Source of the DNA: Nitrospirota bacterium
GTDB lineage: Bacteria > Nitrospirota > Thermodesulfovibrionia > Thermodesulfovibrionales > JdFR-85
DNA length: 8,513 nucleotides
Assembly: GCA_013151785.1 (NCBI GenBank)
Contig: JAADHP010000031.1
Coordinates: 1-8,513, forward strand
Direction: 5' to 3'
Positions 1 to 6,411 of this stretch are shown here, piece by piece. The position numbers and the translations under genes were made by a program. Within the stretch, counting starts at the first letter, position 1; the number at the start of each line of letters is the position of its first letter. The notes under the pieces were generated by a model that was not told the origin of the DNA, ran no database searches, and saw only the letters and a program-made list of their open reading frames with translations.

Positions 1-506
1 CTGAGGAGGCTATTATAATCTACAGAAGATCCATGGAGGAATTACCTGCAAGGCAGGAGGAGGTAAAGCATGCTGTAGAGGAAGGTGTGCGATTTGAACT
101 CTGCACAAACCCTGTCAGGATTATTGGTGAGGATGGCTGGGTACGGGAGATAGAGTGTATCAGGATGGAACTAACTGAGCTTGATGAGACAGGCAGACGC
201 AGGCCTGTTCCTATCAAAGGCTCTGAGTTCAGGATGCCTGCTGATTTGGTGATTATAGCCATTGGTACAAAGGCGAATCCTCTACTCCTTGAGAATATCA
301 GAGGCATTGACTTAAACAGCAGGGGTTATATAACTGTTGATGAAAAGACGGGGAGGACAAACATTGAGGGACTATTTGCCGGTGGCGACATAGTTACAGG
401 TTCAGCTACTGTTATATCGGCCATGGGTGCTGGAAGAAGGGCTGCACAGGCCATAGATGAATATCTCAAGATCAAGAGAGAGAAAAAAATTTCACAGACT
501 CTCTGA
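1..506 (+). CDS. C-terminal part of an FAD/NAD(P)-dependent oxidoreductase, glutamate synthase small-subunit (GltD/NfnB/SudA) family; 5' end outside window
   Basis: The open frame has codons starting at position 3, enters from the left edge and ends at the TGA at 504-506, so about 167 C-terminal residues are visible. An internal ATG at 33 is not the real start: the family motif YRRS..ELPARQEEV begins upstream of it. Near the end, the motif GLFAGGDIVTG followed by SAMGAGRRAAQAI is the typical second FAD-contacting segment of this family. It is seen in the small subunit of NADPH glutamate synthase, in the ferredoxin:NADP oxidoreductase NfnB and in sulfide dehydrogenase SudA. Members move electrons between NAD(P)H, FAD and iron-sulfur partners in the cytoplasm. 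The fragment cannot say which of these it is, because the N-terminal iron-sulfur region and any partner subunit lie outside. It is 283 bases upstream of acsE on the same strand, so it may be a neighbouring unit, not part of the same operon. Confidence 0.85.
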   Translation, partial: EEAIIIYRRSMEELPARQEEVKHAVEEGVRFELCTNPVRIIGEDGWVREIECIRMELTELDETGRRRPVPIKGSEFRMPADLVIIAIGTKANPLLLENIRGIDLNSRGYITVDEKTGRTNIEGLFAGGDIVTGSATVISAMGAGRRAAQAIDEYLKIKREKKISQTL

Positions 507-618
507 TTAGCCTTATTTTTGTAATTTAAGTAAAGTTGAGGTCCAGTATTAAATTCGCTTTTTAACTCATGCTGTGTTAGGAATCAACAGTCAACTCTGG
601 ATAATCTTCATCCACCGA

Positions 619-648
619 TTGATGAGATGAATATAATAACTTTATAAG
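619..648 (+). promoter_or_regulatory. Candidate sigma70-type promoter upstream of acsE
   Basis: TTGATG at 619-624 (4 of 6 matches to TTGACA) and TATAAG at 643-648 (5 of 6 to TATAAT) are 18 bases apart. A perfect TATAAT also occurs at 632-637 but has no good -35 partner. Transcription from the pair would start near 655 and give a leader of roughly 135 bases before acsE. AT-rich DNA yields such matches by chance, so this is only a candidate. Confidence 0.3.
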
Positions 649-658
649 AAATTTTTAC

Positions 659-686
659 TTTACCTGTTTTTTCTTGTTATGGTAAA
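659..686 (+). promoter_or_regulatory. Inverted repeat TTTACC-N16-GGTAAA upstream of acsE
   Basis: The arms TTTACC (659-664) and GGTAAA (681-686) are perfect reverse complements around a T-rich 16-base spacer. The dyad ends about 100 bases before the acsE start and just downstream of the candidate promoter. It could be an operator or a leader hairpin. The arms are short, so chance occurrence is possible. Confidence 0.25.
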
Positions 687-789
687 CTCTAAATTCAAAT
701 CTTATATGTGAAAAATAGTTACATAATCTTTATCCTGTGTAATTCAGTAAAAATAAAAGATAGAAAAACAATCCAGGAGAGGTGAAGTT

Positions 790-1428
790 ATGTTAATAAT
801 TGGTGAAAAACTCAGCATTATAGCAAAGCGGGTAAGAGAGGCCATGATGAACCGTGACAAGGGGCCCATTCAGGAGATAGCCAGAAAACAGGCTGAAGCA
901 GGAGCTGGAATGATAGATGCCAATATAGGACCTGCAGAGGATGGGGGAGAGGAATTAATGGAGTGGATGGTGACCACCATTCAGGAGGCAGTGTCTCTCC
1001 CTGTATGTCTTGACACAACCAATCATGCAGCTATAGAGGCAGGCCTCAAGGTTCATAACAACGAATATGGCACACCCATGATCAATTCAACCTCCAATGA
1101 TCCTGAGAGATTTCCCATGCTTGAACTGGCTGCAAAATACAACTGTCTTATAATCGGCCTTACTGTGGGCAAGGGAGGTCTGCCTGCAGATGAAGAAGAA
1201 CGTGCAGCCATTGCTGCAGAGATAATGGCAAGGGCAATGGAGTATGGAGTGCCCCTTGAAAACCTCTATCTCGACCCTCTTGTGCTTCAGATAGCCACAA
1301 CCCAGGATCAGGCAATAAAGGTAATCAGGGCTGTGGAGATGTTTCAGCAGTTAAACGAGCCACCCATGAAGACCGTGGTGGGGCTGAGTAATATATCAAA
1401 TGGCTGTCCAAAGGCCAATACTGAATAA
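790..1428 (+). CDS. acsE: 5-methyltetrahydrofolate:corrinoid/iron-sulfur protein methyltransferase AcsE, N-terminal three quarters; frame breaks before the true end
   Basis: AcsE carries the methyl group from methyl-tetrahydrofolate to cob(I)amide of the corrinoid iron-sulfur protein, joining the folate and carbonyl branches of the pathway. It is a cytoplasmic TIM barrel of the pterin-binding family. The ATG at 790 follows AGGAGAGGTG at 775-784, and the N-terminus MLIIGE matches the family. Visible active-site motifs are CLDTTN (Asp75), MINST (Asn99), YLDPL (Asp162) and GLSNIS (Asn201). They correspond to Asp75, Asn96, Asp160 and Asn199 of the Moorella enzyme, as I recall its sequence. After NGCPK the frame reads four unrelated residues and hits TAA at 1426-1428, while the expected continuation RPILNK lies in the next frame. 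The 212-residue product would lack the last barrel strand and C-terminal helices. Joined with the second frame the protein would be about 283 residues. A natural mutation, recoding or a sequence error cannot be told apart here. Confidence 0.9.
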   Translation: MLIIGEKLSIIAKRVREAMMNRDKGPIQEIARKQAEAGAGMIDANIGPAEDGGEELMEWMVTTIQEAVSLPVCLDTTNHAAIEAGLKVHNNEYGTPMINSTSNDPERFPMLELAAKYNCLIIGLTVGKGGLPADEEERAAIAAEIMARAMEYGVPLENLYLDPLVLQIATTQDQAIKVIRAVEMFQQLNEPPMKTVVGLSNISNGCPKANTE

Positions 1429-1639
1429 GTATTATTTCCTGATGCTGCTGAATGCCGGGCTTGATGCAGCCATAGCAGACCCTGCTGAGATGAAAGAGGC
1501 CATGGAGGAAAAGCCTCTCTTTGATGCTGTGCTGGCAGGCCAGGAGATAGAGGATAAAGAGAAGATGCGGATAATAAAGAAGACAATAGATGTTATCGAG
1601 GGCAATACCCTCTACGCCCACTCCTATCTGGAGATGTAA
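1400..1639 (+). pseudogene. acsE: C-terminal segment of AcsE in the shifted frame
   Basis: This frame gives RPILNKYYFLMLLNAGLDAAI and continues to a TAA at 1637-1639, supplying the final barrel strand (LDAAIADP) and C-terminal helices missing from the preceding frame. An ATG exists at 1400 but lies inside the upstream part of acsE, has no ribosome binding site in front, and its first residues (MAVQ) do not match the family. Real homology starts at the Arg at 1412. Independent translation as a working small protein is unlikely; I treat it as the tail of acsE. The helical tail after the DAAIAD motif is about 19 residues longer than I remember for Moorella AcsE. The reading frame is intact and protein-like to its stop, so the gene does not look long decayed. 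Confidence 0.85.
1405..1428 (+). other. acsE: Frameshift junction within acsE
   Basis: Homology runs in frame up to the Cys codon at 1405-1407 and resumes one base over at the Arg codon at 1412-1414. The switch therefore lies in the CCAAAGG region, 1408-1414. Going from the first frame to the second needs either two extra bases or one fewer. Two missing bases fits the family best, since it restores the two-residue gap between Cys and Arg-Pro (C-P-K-R-P, compared with C-Q-N-R-P in Moorella AcsE from memory). The AAA run at 1411 is the obvious place: five As, or two, would restore the frame. The first-frame stop TAA (1426-1428) follows 12 bases after the run region. Confidence 0.85.
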
Positions 1640-1679
1640 CAACAAATAACAACTAACTAATAACCAAGTAACCAGTAAC
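1637..1679 (+). repeat. Degenerate period-7 repeat (xxxTAAC) in the acsE-acsD gap
   Basis: TAAC recurs at 1637, 1647, 1654, 1661, 1669 and 1676, giving spacings of 10, 7, 7, 8 and 7 bases. The intervening triplets are mostly A/C/T rich, for example AAC, TAA and CAG. The first TAAC contains the acsE stop codon. The array ends about 15 bases before the acsD ribosome binding site. The same unit appears in the acsD-acsC gap. Confidence 0.7.
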
Positions 1680-1705
1680 CAATATTTATATATGGAGGTA
1701 TAAAA

Positions 1706-2644
1706 ATGGCTTTTGTGGAACCGAAAGAGATACTTTCAGGAAGAGTTATACCTGTCACTATAGGAACAGAGATTCAGCAGACCTTTGGTGGAGAGAATAC
1801 TCTACCCTTTCACAAGTTTGAAGGAGAGATACCGAACAGGCCATTGATAGCCCTTGAGATACAGGATGTGACGCCAGAGGAATGGCCTGAAACAGTAAAA
1901 AAGGTCTTTGAAGGTGTTAGTGATGATCCTGTGAAATGGGCAAAATACTGTGAGGATGAGCTGAAGGCAAAGGCAATAGCCATCAGGCTTGTGGGAACCC
2001 ACCCTGACAACAAAGACCTTTCTGCAGATGATGCTGTGAAAGTAGTGAAAGGTGTACTTGATGCTGTAAAGGTACCTCTCATAATCCTTGGAAGCAATCA
2101 TATTGAAAAGGACGCAGAGGTCTTGCCCAGGGTTGCCGAGGTGGCAAAGGGGCGTAACTGTATTATAGGCAAGGCACAGGAGAAGAACTACAAGACCATT
2201 GCAGCAGCTGCCATGGCGAATGACCATAAACTGATAGCAATGAGTGAGCTTGATATAAACCTCTCAAAACAATTAAATATCCTCCTTACCCAGATGGGGT
2301 TCAGTAAAGAAAAGATAGTAACTGATCCCATGTGTTCTGCCCTTGGCTATGGGCTTGAATATACCTATTCGGTGATGGAGAGGATTCGGCTGGCTGCACT
2401 TGCCCAGAATGACGAGGTTATGCAGCCTCCATTGCTTGGTGACGTGGGAATGTATGTCTGGAAGATTAAAGAGACCCAGGCTTCAGAGGAGACACTTCCT
2501 GAATGGGGCTCCCTTGAGGAGCGAGGTATCCTCTGGGAGGCCATGACTGCCTCAAGCCTTATGCTTGCAGGTGCAGAACTTCTGATTATGCGCCATCCCA
2601 GGGCAGTGGAGATGGTGGAGAGGTTTGTGGACGAGTTGATGTAA
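1706..2644 (+). CDS. acsD: Corrinoid/iron-sulfur protein small subunit AcsD
   Basis: AcsD is the small subunit of the heterodimeric corrinoid iron-sulfur protein, which carries the methyl group on cobalamin between AcsE and acetyl-CoA synthase. It is a TIM-barrel protein that pairs with AcsC and helps hold the cobalamin at the interface. The 312-residue product is close to the family length (about 320). It begins MAFVEPKEILSGRVIPVTIG, and ends with a helical segment containing LMLAGAELLIMRHP. The diagnostic stretch DPMCSALGYGLEYTYSVMER starts at residue 207. The ATG at 1706 follows GGAGGT at 1694-1699 with ideal spacing. It lies 66 bases after the acsE end and 54 before acsC, consistent with one transcript. 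No truncation or anomaly is seen. Confidence 0.95.
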   Translation: MAFVEPKEILSGRVIPVTIGTEIQQTFGGENTLPFHKFEGEIPNRPLIALEIQDVTPEEWPETVKKVFEGVSDDPVKWAKYCEDELKAKAIAIRLVGTHPDNKDLSADDAVKVVKGVLDAVKVPLIILGSNHIEKDAEVLPRVAEVAKGRNCIIGKAQEKNYKTIAAAAMANDHKLIAMSELDINLSKQLNILLTQMGFSKEKIVTDPMCSALGYGLEYTYSVMERIRLAALAQNDEVMQPPLLGDVGMYVWKIKETQASEETLPEWGSLEERGILWEAMTASSLMLAGAELLIMRHPRAVEMVERFVDELM

Positions 2645-2660
2645 GGGGTGCAAATATACC

Positions 2661-2680
2661 AATAACAAATAACCAATAAC
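2661..2680 (+). repeat. Period-7 AATAAC repeat in the acsD-acsC gap
   Basis: TAAC occurs at 2663, 2670 and 2677, exactly 7 bases apart, within units close to CAATAAC or AAATAAC. It is the same repeat unit as in the gap before acsD and ends 6 bases before the acsC ribosome binding site GGAGGT (2687-2692). Confidence 0.7.
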
Positions 2681-2698
2681 TTTTCTGGAGGTTATAAA

Positions 2699-4042
2699 AT
2701 GGCATTAAGTGGAGTTGAGATATTCAAGCTTTTACCAAAGACAAACTGCAAAAAGTGTGGGTTCCCCACCTGTCTGGCCTTTGCAATGAAGCTTGCCCAA
2801 CGACAGGCCTCACTGGATGCCTGTCCTGATGTCTCTGAAGAGGCAAAGAAGATACTGGGTGAGGCATCAGCACCACCAATCAGGCCCATAACCTTTGGCA
2901 CAGGAGATAAGGCAGTAAAGATGGGTGAGGAAACCGTACTTTTCAGGCATGAAAAGAAGTTTGTAAACCCCAATGCATTTGTCCTTGAGATAAAGGATAC
3001 AGAGGACGATGCCACAGTGGAGGCAAAATTAAATGATGTGCTTACCTCTGAGATAAACAGGGTGGGCCAGCTTCTCAGGATTGATGGGATCTGCATTACC
3101 AATGAATCAGGTGATGCAGGAAAATTTCAGGTGCTGGTCGAGAAGGTTGCCTCAAAGGCGCCAGAGGTGCCGGTGATTGTTGCTACAGATAATCCGGAGG
3201 CTGCAGAGGCTGCAATAAAGCCCTTTTCAGGTAAAAACGCCATCCTGTATGGTGTTACTGATACAAATGCAGAAAAAATGGTGGAGATTGCCAAGGCAAA
3301 TAAGGCAATTGTTGGTGTCAGGGCTGAAGGGCTTGAGGCTCTTTCCTCCCTTACTGAAAAGGTCAAGGGTCTTGGTGTGGAGGATATGGTGATTGACCCA
3401 GGTGCACGTACTGCCTCTGAGATGCTTGAGTACAATACATACATAAGAAGGGCTGCCATCAAGAAGAACTTCAAACCCCTGGGGTATCCTGTGATCAATT
3501 TTGCCCAGAGAGATGATTCCATGTATGAGGCCCTTGTGGCAGGTCTTGGTGTTTGTAAATATGCTTCCATAGTTGTTCTGAGTTCTGCACAGAAGTGGAA
3601 GAACCTTGCTCTGTTCACCCTCAGACAGAACATCTACACTGACCCACAGGTGCCCATGCAGGTGGAGCAGAAGATATACAAGATTGGTGAGCCCACACCT
3701 GATTCACCCCTGCTTATTACCACAAACTTCTCGCTTACCTACTTTATTGTTTCTGGTGAGGTGGAGAATGCAAAGGTGCCAGCCTATCTTGCAGTCATGG
3801 ACTGTGAGGGGCTGAGCGTGTTAACTGCATGGGCTGCCGGTAAATTCACGGGTTCCAAGATAGCAAACTTTATAAAGGAAAGTGGTATTGAGAACGAGAT
3901 AAAGCACAGGGAACTGATAATCCCTGGCTATGTTGCCATCCTTAGTGGTGCTATTGAGGAGAAGTTAGAAGGCTGGAAGGTTACAGTCGGTCCAAGAGAG
4001 GCAAATGCACTGCCAGCATTTTTAAGACAGAAGGTGGCATAA
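2699..4042 (+). CDS. acsC: Corrinoid/iron-sulfur protein large subunit AcsC
   Basis: AcsC is the large subunit of the corrinoid iron-sulfur protein. Its N-terminal [4Fe-4S] cluster reactivates cobalamin reductively when it is oxidised to Co(II), a central TIM barrel follows, and the C-terminal domain binds the corrinoid. The cluster motif is plain: Cys17, Cys20, Cys25 and Cys42 in CKKCGFPTC followed by SLDAC. The C-terminal domain runs from about residue 335 to the end, with TTNFSLTYF (from about 341), VMDCEGLSVLTAW and GPREANALPAFL as family landmarks. The length of 447 residues matches the usual size of about 446. The ATG at 2699 is preceded by GGAGGT at 2687-2692. It works as a dimer with AcsD, encoded just upstream. 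Archaeal CdhE is the related alternative, but operon context and the AcsB type point to the bacterial form. Confidence 0.96.
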   Translation: MALSGVEIFKLLPKTNCKKCGFPTCLAFAMKLAQRQASLDACPDVSEEAKKILGEASAPPIRPITFGTGDKAVKMGEETVLFRHEKKFVNPNAFVLEIKDTEDDATVEAKLNDVLTSEINRVGQLLRIDGICITNESGDAGKFQVLVEKVASKAPEVPVIVATDNPEAAEAAIKPFSGKNAILYGVTDTNAEKMVEIAKANKAIVGVRAEGLEALSSLTEKVKGLGVEDMVIDPGARTASEMLEYNTYIRRAAIKKNFKPLGYPVINFAQRDDSMYEALVAGLGVCKYASIVVLSSAQKWKNLALFTLRQNIYTDPQVPMQVEQKIYKIGEPTPDSPLLITTNFSLTYFIVSGEVENAKVPAYLAVMDCEGLSVLTAWAAGKFTGSKIANFIKESGIENEIKHRELIIPGYVAILSGAIEEKLEGWKVTVGPREANALPAFLRQKVA

Positions 4043-4076
4043 CATATAAGTTATTTTAATAAAACTGAAACAGCGG

Positions 4077-4105
4077 TTGACTTAATAAACAAAAAACTAT
4101 AAAAA
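4077..4105 (+). promoter_or_regulatory. Candidate internal promoter before acsB
   Basis: TTGACT (4077-4082) matches the -35 consensus in 5 of 6 positions. TAAAAA at 4100-4105 is a weak -10 at 17 bases; TATAAA at 4098-4103 is a better match but only 15 bases away. The acsC-acsB gap is the longest inside the operon (114 bases) and very AT-rich, which leaves room for an internal promoter, but such matches are also expected by chance here. Confidence 0.27.
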
Positions 4106-4120
4106 TTATATAAAAGACAA

Positions 4121-4140
4121 AATTTCTTACAATTTCTTAT
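4121..4140 (+). repeat. Tandem decamer AATTTCTTAC/AATTTCTTAT before acsB
   Basis: Two adjacent 10-base copies differ only in the last base. They end 5 bases before the acsB ribosome binding site AGGAGGT (4146-4152). They could be a binding site at one-helix-turn spacing in DNA, a leader element, or simple slippage. Confidence 0.6.
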
Positions 4141-4156
4141 TTGATAGGAGGTTCAA

Positions 4157-6370
4157 ATGTCGAAGATAATAGCCTCAGCTGCTATACGTGGCTCCCACAA
4201 GGTCTTCAAACAGGCTGAGGAGTTGCTCCAGAAGGTTATTGCAGAAAAAGGTGATAATTACGAATTTGAGTTTCCTGATACAGCCTATTACCTGCCCATG
4301 ATCTATGCTATTACAGGGTTTGAGGTGAAGACTCTTAAAGACATGAAAGAGGCGCTCCGTATGGCCCAGGACCTGCTTCATGATGAACCAGATGAGAAGC
4401 TATGGACACCCTATCTTGGCGAGGCCCTTGACAGTGGAATGGCCACCCTCTTTGCAGAGGAGATATGGCTGGCTTTACGTTATATTGAAGGGCTTGAGCC
4501 AGAGAAGGATCCTGAGACAGGCTATGAGTACAATGGTTTTATAACCGATACCATTCAACGTAATCTTGGTATTCAGCTTGTTGACGGAAGAATGCCCGGG
4601 TTTGCAGCAATCATTGGTGCTGCCCCTGATGAGGACATAGCACTGAAGATTGTTCGTGAGCTTCAGGAAAAGAACATCCTTGTATTCCTGTCAGGCCAGT
4701 CAAAAGACAAAAACGGTAAAGTTACAAATGTTACAAGGCAGCTATTAAGCAAGAATATAGAGCTTGGATGGGATGTCTATGTAGTTCCTCTTGGGACTAC
4801 TACAGAGCATACACTCTATGCACTTGACTGGGCAATCAGGGCATCAATGATATTTGGTGGTATGAAGCCTGGTGATTATAAAGGCAATCTTCGTTATACA
4901 AAGGACCGTGTCTTTGCCTTTGCCCTTGCCCTTGGAGAGATGGATGACATCAAGTGGGCAACTGGAGCGGGTGCAATAAATATGGGCTTCCCTGCGGTAT
5001 GTGACACTGATGTACCTGTTATCCATCCCACAGGTGTGTGTCTGTATGAGGAGGTTGAGAAGGAACTTGACCACGACAAGATTGTACAGCGTGCCATTGA
5101 GGTGAGGGGGCTGAAGGTTGTGGTTGACAAACCACCCATCCCCATTGCCTATGGGTCTGCCTTTGAGGGTGAGAGAATTCGTAAAGAGGATACCTTTATT
5201 GAATTTGGAGGCACACGCTCACCTGCATTTGAATGGTGCAGACTCAGAGAGATGGATGAGATAGAGGATGGAAAGATTATCATTGTTGGTGATGACTGGA
5301 AGGAACGTTATGAGAAAGGTGGTGTTATGCCTCTGGGAATTCTGGTGGAGGTTGCTGGAAGAAAGATGCAGCAGGACTTCCTGCCTATTATTGAGCGGAG
5401 GCTGCACCATAACATAAATGAGGGACAGGGCATCTGGCATATGGGCCAGAGGGATATCAACTGGATACGTATCAGCCATGCTGCAAAACAGGCTGGATTC
5501 AGCCTTGAAGATATTGCAAAGATACACCATGCCATGACCCACAAGAGATTCACTGCAATTGTGGATAAGGTTCAGGTTACGCTCTTTACCAATGAAGAGG
5601 ATGTAATCAAGTGGCGTGAGGAGGCAAGGGCAGAATGGAAGGCAAGGGATGAGCGCCTTGCTGCACTGACGGATGATTCAGTGGATACATTCTACAGTTG
5701 TCTTCTCTGTCAGAGCTTTGCCCCCTCTCATGTCTGCGTAATTACACCTGAGAGGCTTGGCCTCTGTGGTGCCTACAACTGGCTTGATGGTAAGGCAGCC
5801 TATGAGATAGATCCAACAGGTGGTAACCAGCCTGTGCCAAAAGGTCAACTTCTTGATGCAAGATATGGTCGTTATTCAGGAGTGGATGAATACCTCAAGA
5901 AGGCCTCTGGTGGCGCAGTGGAGACACTGAATCTTTACACAATCATGGAGAATCCCATGACATCCTGTGGATGTTTTGAATGTATAGTGGCAATCATACC
6001 AGAGGCAAATGGTGTGATGATTGTTCAGCGTGGACACACGGGCATGACACCTATTGGAATGAAGTTTTCCACCCTTGCAGGTACAGTGGGTGGAGGTGTC
6101 CAGACACCCGGGTTTATGGGAATTGGTGTGAACTTTATAACAAGCAAAAAATTCCTTTACGGTGATGGCGGCTTAAAACGGATTGTCTGGATGACCAAGG
6201 CATTGAAGGAAAGGGTAAAGGAGAAATTCGAACAAAGGGCTGCAGAGGAAGGTGTGCCAGATCTGCTGGATAAGATCGCTGATGAGACCATATGCGAGGA
6301 TTCGGAGAAGCTTCTTGAATGGCTTACAAAGGTGGGCCATCCAGCCCTTGAAATGGAGCCAATGATATAA
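4157..6370 (+). CDS. acsB: Acetyl-CoA synthase AcsB (CODH/ACS alpha subunit, bacterial long form)
   Basis: AcsB joins CO from the dehydrogenase, the methyl group from AcsCD and CoA into acetyl-CoA at the A-cluster, a [4Fe-4S] cluster bridged to two nickel atoms. Expected ligands are all present: Cys515, Cys518, Cys527 and Cys537 in SCLLCQSF, HVC and LGLC, and the CGC motif Cys604-Gly-Cys606 in TSCGCFEC. These sit exactly 9 residues later than Moorella Cys506, 509, 518, 528, 595 and 597 (from memory), so spacing is conserved. Phe521 corresponds to the phenylalanine near the CO site. At 737 residues it keeps the N-terminal part (about the first 310 residues) that docks to CODH and that archaeal CdhC lacks. 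Start: ATG at 4157 behind AGGAGGT at 4146-4152. It precedes acsA by 41 bases, fitting co-production of the two partners of the complex. No defects seen. Confidence 0.97.
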   Translation: MSKIIASAAIRGSHKVFKQAEELLQKVIAEKGDNYEFEFPDTAYYLPMIYAITGFEVKTLKDMKEALRMAQDLLHDEPDEKLWTPYLGEALDSGMATLFAEEIWLALRYIEGLEPEKDPETGYEYNGFITDTIQRNLGIQLVDGRMPGFAAIIGAAPDEDIALKIVRELQEKNILVFLSGQSKDKNGKVTNVTRQLLSKNIELGWDVYVVPLGTTTEHTLYALDWAIRASMIFGGMKPGDYKGNLRYTKDRVFAFALALGEMDDIKWATGAGAINMGFPAVCDTDVPVIHPTGVCLYEEVEKELDHDKIVQRAIEVRGLKVVVDKPPIPIAYGSAFEGERIRKEDTFIEFGGTRSPAFEWCRLREMDEIEDGKIIIVGDDWKERYEKGGVMPLGILVEVAGRKMQQDFLPIIERRLHHNINEGQGIWHMGQRDINWIRISHAAKQAGFSLEDIAKIHHAMTHKRFTAIVDKVQVTLFTNEEDVIKWREEARAEWKARDERLAALTDDSVDTFYSCLLCQSFAPSHVCVITPERLGLCGAYNWLDGKAAYEIDPTGGNQPVPKGQLLDARYGRYSGVDEYLKKASGGAVETLNLYTIMENPMTSCGCFECIVAIIPEANGVMIVQRGHTGMTPIGMKFSTLAGTVGGGVQTPGFMGIGVNFITSKKFLYGDGGLKRIVWMTKALKERVKEKFEQRAAEEGVPDLLDKIADETICEDSEKLLEWLTKVGHPALEMEPMI

Positions 6371-6411
6371 AGACAGCATATAAGCAATTAACGCAAATTG
6401 GAGGTAAAGAA

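Larger units (their letters stand above)
507..789 (+). other. AT-rich intergenic region, probable promoter and leader of the acs operon
   Basis: No credible gene lies in these 283 bases on either strand. The stretch is much richer in A and T than the flanking genes. It holds a possible promoter at 619-648, a hairpin-capable TGGAT/ATCCA pair at 598-614, a TTTACC/GGTAAA dyad at 659-686, and the acsE ribosome binding site at 775-784. I found no GC-rich hairpin followed by a T run that would terminate the upstream gene, and no recognisable cobalamin or tetrahydrofolate riboswitch core. Confidence 0.6.

Noticed and set aside
507..789. Cobalamin or tetrahydrofolate riboswitch controlling the operon
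   Set aside because: It would make biological sense, but I could not find the conserved core words of either class.
1426..1428. Stop-codon readthrough or a special amino acid explaining the acsE break
   Set aside because: The stop is TAA, not UGA or UAG, and homology continues in a different frame, so reading through it would not restore AcsE.
1400..1639. Independent small protein gene starting at the ATG at 1400
   Set aside because: No ribosome binding site precedes it, the ATG lies inside the upstream acsE frame, and the product is plainly the tail of AcsE.
3127..3633. 168-codon minus-strand open frame inside acsC
   Set aside because: It is fully antisense to conserved AcsC sequence, with no ribosome binding site or recognisable domain.
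4049..4066. AGTT...AAAACT hairpin after acsC as a terminator
   Set aside because: The stem is short, AT-only apart from one G-C pair, bulged, and not followed by a T run. It is too weak to call.
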